The translations under genes were made by a program, and so were the position numbers. A stretch of 15,963 nt of DNA, taken from Actinomycetota bacterium (GTDB lineage: Bacteria; Actinomycetota; Acidimicrobiia; Spongiisociales; UBA11373). Under the pieces are notes generated by a model, which saw only the letters and a list, made by a program, of their open reading frames with translations, did not search any database and had not been told where the DNA came from. Positions 10,750 to 15,963 of this stretch are shown piece by piece. Numbering within the stretch: the first letter of the stretch is position 1; each line of letters begins with the position of its first letter. Where the stretch lies: assembly GCA_003486285.1 (NCBI GenBank), contig DNGH01000005.1, positions 1-15,963 of the forward strand, written 5' to 3'.

Positions 10750-13644
10750 TCATCCCGCGGCGAAGGCTCCGGCTTGATCGAGTGTCATCGCCCCGCCGCT
10801 GTCGTTCAGGGCCTCGAACCGTTCTGCTCCCAGCCGAGCCTGGAGTTCGGCAGTGGCCGCAGCGGCGACCGAGTCCTCGCGTGGGGGCAGGTGCAGCCCC
10901 ATCCGCTGCCGGGCCGCCGCCGCGGCGCCGAGGAGAGTGGCGGCCCTCTCCCAGGACCCCCGGCGGACTTCGAGTTCGCCGATCGCCTGGAGGACCAGGG
11001 GGACATCGGGTCGGATCTGATCCAGGGAGATGCGCAATGCCTCCCGGAGCAGCGCCTCGGCGCGGGTGACGTCGCCCTGCTCCAGCACCGCACGGCCGAG
11101 GTGTCGCATCGCCCACGACGCACCCAAAGGGTGTCCGAGCCGTTGAAACATCGCCAGGGCTTCGGAGAGCAGACGCTCGCCGTCGTCGATGCGTCCTTCG
11201 ACGACCGCGAGCTTTCCCAGGTACGCCGTCGCCCACGAGATCACATCGGTGAATCCGGCGGCGCGTGCCGACTGCAGCGCCTCCTCGAGTGCCCGGCGCG
11301 CCCGAACCCCATCACCGCGGTTGATGCCGATCTCGCCTTCGGCCAGCAGCGCGTCGGTGGCGACATAGAGGTCCCGGGTCTTGCCCCGGTTCTCCAGCGC
11401 CGCGGCGACATGCGCCTCGGCCTCCGCCATCCTGCCCTGATCCTCGGACAAGAGCGCCAGGCTGGCCAGGATGTGGCCGAGCCGCATCGGGTCGCCGCTC
11501 CTGCGGGCCCGGGCCAGCGCATCCTCCAGAAGACGCGTCGCCTCTCCGAGATCCCCCCGACGATGCGGCAGGCCCGCGAGCCTGGTGAGGGTGGCGGCCG
11601 CACCGGCATCATCGCCGAGGCGCTCGGTCAGCTCCAGCGATCGCTCCAGGTACTCGCGGGCGCGCTCGTCATCGCCCTGACCGGCGGCGAGGTCACCGGC
11701 GCCACGGAGGGCCCCGGCCAGCACCCCGGCGGGAGCCTCTTCGGATGCCTCGAGCGCCTGCGCCAACCAATCGCGTCCTTCGGTGACATGCCCGCGCAGC
11801 TTCCAGAAGTCCCACGCTTCGCTGCCGATACGAAGTGCCAGATTCCCTTCTCCTGCCTCCAGGGACCACCGCAGCGCGGCGCGCAGATTGTCGTGCTCCT
11901 CCTCCAGCCGATCCAGCCGGGTCGATTCGTCGGATCCGTCGCCGGCACCCGCCATCGCGGCGAAGTACTCGGCGTGCCGGCGCGACAGCGCGTTGGCCTG
12001 TCCGGCCACGACGAGCTTGTCCCACGCGTAACGGCGTACCGGCTCGAGCAGCCGGTACCTCCCGGTCGCCGGGCTCCGGGTGAGGAGGGACTTGTCGACG
12101 AGGGCGATCAGCGGGGCGACCAACTCGGCGAGGCCGCCAACCTCACAGATGGCCTCGATCTGCTCCAGGTCGAAGCTTCCCCGGAACACGGCCAACTGGG
12201 CGAGCAGCTCGCGCTCGTGGGGCGAGAGCAGGTCGTAGCTCCAATCGAGGGTGGTGAGCATCGTTCGGTGGCGGTGGTCTACGGTGCCGCCGCCTTCGCT
12301 CGCGATCTCCAACCTGCTGCCCAGTCGAGCGGCGATCTGTGCCACGCTCAGACCGGCCACCCGTCCGGCAGCGAGTTCCAGTGCAAGCGGGATGCCGTCG
12401 ACTGCCCGGCAGATCCGGCCGACGTCACCGCAGTTCGCGGCGGTCACGCGGAATCCCGATGAAGCCTCGCCGGCCCGCTGGGCGAAGAGTTGCACGGCAT
12501 CGAAGCGCAGTGCCGCCTCGGGCGTGCGTGATTCGGCCTCGTCGGGGACGGACATGGGAGACACGACACACACGGCCTCCCCGGGCACCCCGAGCCGTTG
12601 CCTGCTGGTGGCCAGGATCCGTAACCCGGGCACCGCACGCAGCAGTTGGTCGGTCGTCTCAGCGGACGCCTCGAGCAGGTGCTCGCAGTTGTCGAGCACC
12701 AGCAGCGCGGGTGCCTCTCGCAGCCGCATACCCACCGACTCGAGCAGCTTCCGTCCCGGCTCCTCGGGAACGCCGATGGCCTGTGCGACGGTGCGGGGCA
12801 CGAGCGCCGGCTCGGCCAGGTAGGCCAACTCCACGAGCCAGACCCCGCCGGGGGCGTCCTGCAGCAGATCTGCGGCCACCCGCAGCGCCAGTCGGCTCTT
12901 GCCGCCACCGCCCACGCCGGTCAGCGTCACCAGGCGCGATGCCGCGAGCGAGCGCTTGGTCTCGGCGAGTTCCGCCTCACGTCCTACGAACCCTGTGAGT
13001 TCCGCGGGGAGGTTGTGCGCGAACGTCTCCGCTCCTCGCAACGGGGGGAACGCCGACGGCAGCGCGGGGTGGACCACCTGGAAGATGCGGACCGCCTCGG
13101 CCACGTCGCGCAGGCGATGCTTGCCGAGGTCGAGCAAAGTGACGCCCTCCGGCATGGGTGGGGCCAGTACCGCCTCCGTGGCAATGGTGAGCACGATCTG
13201 TCCGCCGTGCGCCGCCGCCATGACGCGCTGGCAGCGATTCAGGGCCACGCCGTAGTAGTCGTTGCTGCGGAGGTCCGCCTCCCCGGTGTTGAGCCCGATC
13301 CGGGCGCGAACCGTTCCATCACGGTGCAGTTCCATCTGGATCTGGACCGCAGCCGAGAGGGCGTCATTGGCCGAGGCGAAGACGGCGAGTACCCCGTCGC
13401 CGGTCCCCTTGACGACGTGCCCCCTGTGGGCTCCCACGATGCGGCGCAAGCGGCGCTCATGGCGCACGACTGCAGCTCCGGTCTCGCCGGGGTCTTGCTC
13501 CCACATGCGCGTCGATCCTTCGAGGTCGGTGAACAGGAAGGTGACGGTGCCAGTCGGAAGCCGGCCGGGTGATGCCCCCGGCCTCGCTGCGGTGCCACCG
13601 TCGGGTTCGCGAAAGGGATCGCGACGACTGAGTGCCTCGGTCAC
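10750..13644 (-). CDS. Class III adenylate/guanylate cyclase fused to NB-ARC-type ATPase and TPR repeats
   Basis: A 964-aa cytosolic multidomain signalling protein. Cyclase domain about 30-190: TVTFLFTDLEGST with metal Asp D40, GHVVKGTGDGVLAVF with K79 and second metal Asp D83, NDYYGVALNRCQRV with D129, N136 and R140. All six catalytic positions look intact and the K/D pair suggests ATP as substrate. P-loop NTPase about 205-520: LTGFVGREAELAE, Walker A GVGGGGKS (243-250), Walker B ALLVLDNCEHL (D318), ATSRQRL (345-351), GIPLALELAA. The C-terminal half (about 600-940) is tetratricopeptide-like helices. There is no LuxR HTH at the C-terminus, unlike several mycobacterial relatives. TAGATT 7 nt upstream of GTG 13644 supports a leaderless start; the open frame to 13830 would overlap the divergent gene. 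Confidence 0.9.
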   Translation of the reverse strand: MTEALSRRDPFREPDGGTAARPGASPGRLPTGTVTFLFTDLEGSTRMWEQDPGETGAAVVRHERRLRRIVGAHRGHVVKGTGDGVLAVFASANDALSAAVQIQMELHRDGTVRARIGLNTGEADLRSNDYYGVALNRCQRVMAAAHGGQIVLTIATEAVLAPPMPEGVTLLDLGKHRLRDVAEAVRIFQVVHPALPSAFPPLRGAETFAHNLPAELTGFVGREAELAETKRSLAASRLVTLTGVGGGGKSRLALRVAADLLQDAPGGVWLVELAYLAEPALVPRTVAQAIGVPEEPGRKLLESVGMRLREAPALLVLDNCEHLLEASAETTDQLLRAVPGLRILATSRQRLGVPGEAVCVVSPMSVPDEAESRTPEAALRFDAVQLFAQRAGEASSGFRVTAANCGDVGRICRAVDGIPLALELAAGRVAGLSVAQIAARLGSRLEIASEGGGTVDHRHRTMLTTLDWSYDLLSPHERELLAQLAVFRGSFDLEQIEAICEVGGLAELVAPLIALVDKSLLTRSPATGRYRLLEPVRRYAWDKLVVAGQANALSRRHAEYFAAMAGAGDGSDESTRLDRLEEEHDNLRAALRWSLEAGEGNLALRIGSEAWDFWKLRGHVTEGRDWLAQALEASEEAPAGVLAGALRGAGDLAAGQGDDERAREYLERSLELTERLGDDAGAAATLTRLAGLPHRRGDLGEATRLLEDALARARRSGDPMRLGHILASLALLSEDQGRMAEAEAHVAAALENRGKTRDLYVATDALLAEGEIGINRGDGVRARRALEEALQSARAAGFTDVISWATAYLGKLAVVEGRIDDGERLLSEALAMFQRLGHPLGASWAMRHLGRAVLEQGDVTRAEALLREALRISLDQIRPDVPLVLQAIGELEVRRGSWERAATLLGAAAAARQRMGLHLPPREDSVAAAATAELQARLGAERFEALNDSGGAMTLDQAGAFAAG

Positions 13645-13651
13645 GAGACCG

Positions 13652-13657
13652 AATCTA
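13652..13657 (-). promoter_or_regulatory. -10 box of the cyclase gene (leaderless)
   Basis: Minus-strand TAGATT in GGTAGATT, then 7 nt (CGGTCTC) and GTG 13644. It decides the start among several upstream in-frame options. Confidence 0.55.
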
Positions 13658-13702
13658 CCGGCCAGCACGTCACTGAACCCGGCGGAGCCGGGATCGAGCG
13701 AG

Positions 13703-13708
13703 TAGCTT
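13703..13708 (+). promoter_or_regulatory. Possible -10 box of the two-TM protein gene
   Basis: TAGCTT in GAGTAGCTTTCGCAG, about 80 nt before ATG 13788. It resembles the GGTAGCCTG elements elsewhere but is weaker and the leader is long. Confidence 0.3.
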
Positions 13709-13787
13709 TCGCAGCCTGACCGCTGTCCGGGAACAGGCCGGCGGTGCGGCGCAAGGCACTGCACCCGTTGCGATGGGGGGTGGGGAT

Positions 13788-14441
13788 ATGAACCGCCGGC
13801 GGAACTGGATGGTGGCAGTCGGTCTGGCACTCGCCGCCGGTATCGGCGTCCTCCAGCTCACGGACTGGGCCTTGTCGGCAGGATTGGCGGTGCTGGCGGC
13901 GGTGATCGGTTTGGTTGTCGCCGCGGGCGGCGTGCGGCCGCGGGCTTCTTGGATGGACTCTGGTTCGACGAAGGAAGGATCGGCAATGGACGAAAACCCG
14001 GAACGCCAGGAGTGGGAACCGGTCGGAAGCACCGGCCACTTCTACAGAATCTCGATGCCGATGTCCGGGGAGGCGCGGCGCCTCAATGGCGGGGGACTCC
14101 GCCGGCTCCTCTACGCCGAGTTCGACACCGAGGACGAAGGTGCAGCCTGGAAGGAGTTCGTGTACGACCCCCTGAAGGTGCTCATTGCCGAAGGGATCGT
14201 CTCCGAGTCCCCTGATGGGGACGCCCACGTGCACGTGACGATCTACAAGCTCACCGGGGAGCCGGCGAAGGACGAGGGATACCTCGCAGCAGTCAGAGAC
14301 CGGGGGCAGCGGGCAGCCGAGCTGTATGCGAAGGCGGCGATCGGCGCCTCGACCCGGAGCGCGTGGCACGTGGGGACGACCGTGGTCAACCACGAACAGC
14401 CCCTCAACCCGCGGATCGGCATGGCCTCGATCCTGATGTAA
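13788..14441 (+). CDS. Two-TM membrane protein with uncharacterised cytosolic domain; strong internal start
   Basis: 217 aa from ATG 13788 (ATG 13773 is an alternative five codons upstream). Two membrane helices, about 8-24 and 28-49, form a hairpin; a linker (RPRASWMDSGSTKEGSA) leads to a soluble domain about 67-217. Not recognised: it contains EWEPVGSTGHFYRISMPMSGEARRL, DEGAAWKEFVYDPLKVLIAEGIV, HVHVTIYKLTG and a C-terminal NPRIGMASILM. A G-run at 13775-13780 could serve as ribosome binding site for 13788. More strikingly, AGGAAGGA at 13972-13979 lies 6 nt before an in-frame ATG at 13986 (residue 67), a better signal than that of the first start, so a 151-aa soluble form may also, or only, be made. 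Divergent from the cyclase gene. Confidence 0.65.
   Translation: MNRRRNWMVAVGLALAAGIGVLQLTDWALSAGLAVLAAVIGLVVAAGGVRPRASWMDSGSTKEGSAMDENPERQEWEPVGSTGHFYRISMPMSGEARRLNGGGLRRLLYAEFDTEDEGAAWKEFVYDPLKVLIAEGIVSESPDGDAHVHVTIYKLTGEPAKDEGYLAAVRDRGQRAAELYAKAAIGASTRSAWHVGTTVVNHEQPLNPRIGMASILM
13972..13979 (+). promoter_or_regulatory. Strong internal ribosome binding site
   Basis: AGGAAGGA, near-perfect Shine-Dalgarno, 6 nt before in-frame ATG 13986. It is the best ribosome binding site in the window and lies inside an open frame, suggesting either the true start or a second, soluble product. Confidence 0.55.
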
Positions 14442-14499
14442 CGCAGTCGGAGCCGGTCGCTCGCCCGGTCGCCTCACGCCGAAGTCCGAGGACCCGGGC

Positions 14500-15963
14500 C
14501 TAGACCACCGCCGTGCCCGTTGCCCAGTCTTCGTAGAGCCCGGCGTACGTGCCCCCGGCGGTGAGCAGGTCCTGGTGGCGGCCGTGCTCGACCATGAACC
14601 CCCGGTCGAAGACGAGGATGTCGTCGGCGGCCTCGGCCGTGGCGAGGCGGTGGGCGATGGTCACCGAAGTCCTTCCTGCGATCAGCCGGTCGATGGCGTG
14701 ACGCAACGAGACATCGAGTGCGGGGTCGACCGCGGAGGTGGCCTCGTCGAGCACCAGCAAGTCGGGACTCGACATCCAGGCACGCACCAGGGCGACCAGC
14801 TGGCGCTCTCCGGCGGACAGACTCGAGCCGCGCTCACCGACCGGGGTGCTGATGCCTGCGGGGAGGCGCCCCACCCATTCGTCGAGGTCGAGTTCATGGA
14901 AGGCGGCCGTCACCTCGGCGTCACTCGCCCCCGGGCGCCCGTAGCGGACATTGTCGGCGATGGTCCCGGTGAAGAGGAAGCCCTCCTGGGGTACGAAGGC
15001 CACTCGGGAGCGGAGGCTGGCGCGTGACACACTGCGCAGGTCGCATCCTCCGATGAGGACCGTGCCGCGATCGGGGTCGAGCAGCCGCACCAGCAGCTTC
15101 GCAAAGGTGGTCTTGCCGGAGCCCGTGGCACCCACGACCGCAACCCGGCTGCCCGGCGGGATGGCCACCGAGACGTCGCTGATCACCTCGGGACCGCCGG
15201 GGTAGGCGAAGCCGACCTCGCGGAAGCCGACGTCGAGGATGCCGGGCGGCAGGTCGACCGGGTTCTCCGCTTCAGGGATCTCGATCGGAGCGTCGAGGGT
15301 GTCGACGATGCGCCGCAATCCGGAGGCGGCGCTCTGGGCGAAGTCCAGGATCTCCACGAGGGTCTGGACCGGGGAGATCAGCAGGTTGACCAGGAACAGG
15401 AACGCCAGGAGCACGCCGACGGTGATGCCTTCGTCGGGACCGAGGAGCAGTCCGGCGGCGATGACCACCGCGGTGAGCGCGGCCGCAAAGATCTCGGCGG
15501 TCGAGAACAGCACGTTGCCGAAGTGCGCCGCCTTGAACTGCGCCTGGAAGCGGCGCTCCAGGGCGTCCGCTACCCGCGCCAGGGTCGTCTCCTCGGCCCC
15601 GTAGGCCCGCACCTCGGGAAGGGCATTGATCGCCTCGCCCATCACGGCCAGGCTGTTGGCCACGTTCTCACGCACCCGGTCGTAGCGGCGGCGGAGGATC
15701 TTCTGGAACCAGAGCAGGCTGGCGGCGTACCCGACCACCCCGACCAGCACCAGGACCGCCAGGCGCCACTCGTAGGCCGCCATGACCCCGAGCGACATCA
15801 CCACCTGGGTGCCGTTGACGAGGAACATCACCCCGCCCCACTCCAGGAACTCCTGGAGGGTGGTGACGTCGGAGGTCACCCGCGACACCAGGGCGCCGCG
15901 CCGCTCGGTCTGGACGGTGAGCATCGAGCGCTGCATCAAATGGGAGAACACGGAGACGCGCAG
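14500..15963 (-). CDS. ABC exporter (fused TM and ATPase domains), N-terminus outside the window
   Basis: At least 487 residues of a type-IV ABC exporter half-transporter; frame is open through the right edge, so the first membrane helices are missing. TM part: RRGALVSRVTSDVTTLQEFLEW (the typical exporter segment before TM3), several hydrophobic helices, and SPVQTLVEILDFAQSAASGLRRI before the nucleotide-binding domain. ATPase motifs in order: Walker A VGATGSGKTT, Q-loop FVPQEGFLFTGTIADNVRYG, signature LSAGERQ (LSGGQ variant), Walker B LLVLDEATSAVD with catalytic Glu, and H-loop IAHRL. It should therefore be catalytically competent. Substrate unknown; lipid, drug or peptide exporters share this layout. 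A partner half-transporter may lie upstream off the window. Convergent with the two-TM gene (58-nt gap, no clear terminator). Confidence 0.92.
   Translation of the reverse strand: MRVSVFSHLMQRSMLTVQTERRGALVSRVTSDVTTLQEFLEWGGVMFLVNGTQVVMSLGVMAAYEWRLAVLVLVGVVGYAASLLWFQKILRRRYDRVRENVANSLAVMGEAINALPEVRAYGAEETTLARVADALERRFQAQFKAAHFGNVLFSTAEIFAAALTAVVIAAGLLLGPDEGITVGVLLAFLFLVNLLISPVQTLVEILDFAQSAASGLRRIVDTLDAPIEIPEAENPVDLPPGILDVGFREVGFAYPGGPEVISDVSVAIPPGSRVAVVGATGSGKTTFAKLLVRLLDPDRGTVLIGGCDLRSVSRASLRSRVAFVPQEGFLFTGTIADNVRYGRPGASDAEVTAAFHELDLDEWVGRLPAGISTPVGERGSSLSAGERQLVALVRAWMSSPDLLVLDEATSAVDPALDVSLRHAIDRLIAGRTSVTIAHRLATAEAADDILVFDRGFMVEHGRHQDLLTAGGTYAGLYEDWATGTAVV

Noticed and set aside
10774..12462. 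562-codon plus-strand open frame opposite the cyclase gene
   Set aside because: It is the antisense shadow of the TPR/NB-ARC coding region; translation lacks any family motif and is Gln/Arg/Pro-rich.
14442..14499. Bidirectional terminator between the two-TM gene and the ABC exporter
   Set aside because: Only short GC-rich self-complementary bits (GGACCCGGGCC) and no convincing stem or T-run.

Overview
The window is a GC-rich (clearly above 60 %), densely coded stretch of what looks like an actinobacterial chromosome. I infer Actinomycetota, perhaps class Acidimicrobiia. The grounds are HesB/IscA next to an Mrp without its CPxC cysteines, threonine-rich 'TTTTT' linkers in secreted proteins, TANNNT -10 boxes placed 6-7 nt before start codons (leaderless genes), and a cyclase/NB-ARC/TPR signalling protein. 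The class is inference; no rRNA marker is present.

Layout. (1) 1-554, minus: the N-terminal part of selenocysteine synthase SelA, cut by the window edge. It is divergent from a NUDIX hydrolase / metallo-beta-lactamase-fold hydrolase / M23 peptidase operon (590-3308) joined by two ATGA stop-start overlaps. The selA and NUDIX promoters sit back to back in 35 bp, and both genes look leaderless. (2) A second, paralogous M23 peptidase (3383-4465) has its own promoter and a stop-overlapping hairpin. (3) 4502-4970: a compact 469-bp element whose only ORF is an S23/IVP-type four-helix-bundle protein. It is bounded by 24-nt inverted repeats (23/24 identical) built from the heptamer CAGGTRT, and has a perfect 20-bp palindrome abutting a TTGACA box. 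It looks mobile or rRNA-IVS-like and is the most unusual thing here. (4) Divergent iron-sulfur genes mrp (minus) and a HesB/IscA/ErpA-type carrier (plus). (5) A ridA and ALDH7-family aldehyde dehydrogenase pair, probably an operon linked to lysine/piperideine catabolism. (6) A 404-bp gene-free gap with a cluster of hairpins, then an L,D-transpeptidase with a peptidoglycan-binding domain and a small Trp/Cys-containing protein. (7) A small C-terminally membrane-anchored protein and a 964-aa class III nucleotide cyclase-NB-ARC-TPR protein, both minus and both apparently leaderless. (8) An uncharacterised two-TM protein with a strong internal ribosome binding site, then a truncated ABC exporter at the right edge.

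Themes: cell-wall remodelling (two M23 peptidases and an L,D-transpeptidase), Fe-S assembly (mrp/iscA), imine and aldehyde metabolism (ridA/ALDH7), and signalling (cyclase). At least five genes share a leaderless architecture, which lets several starts be fixed from sequence alone. All functional calls are from motifs read by eye; no database search was run.
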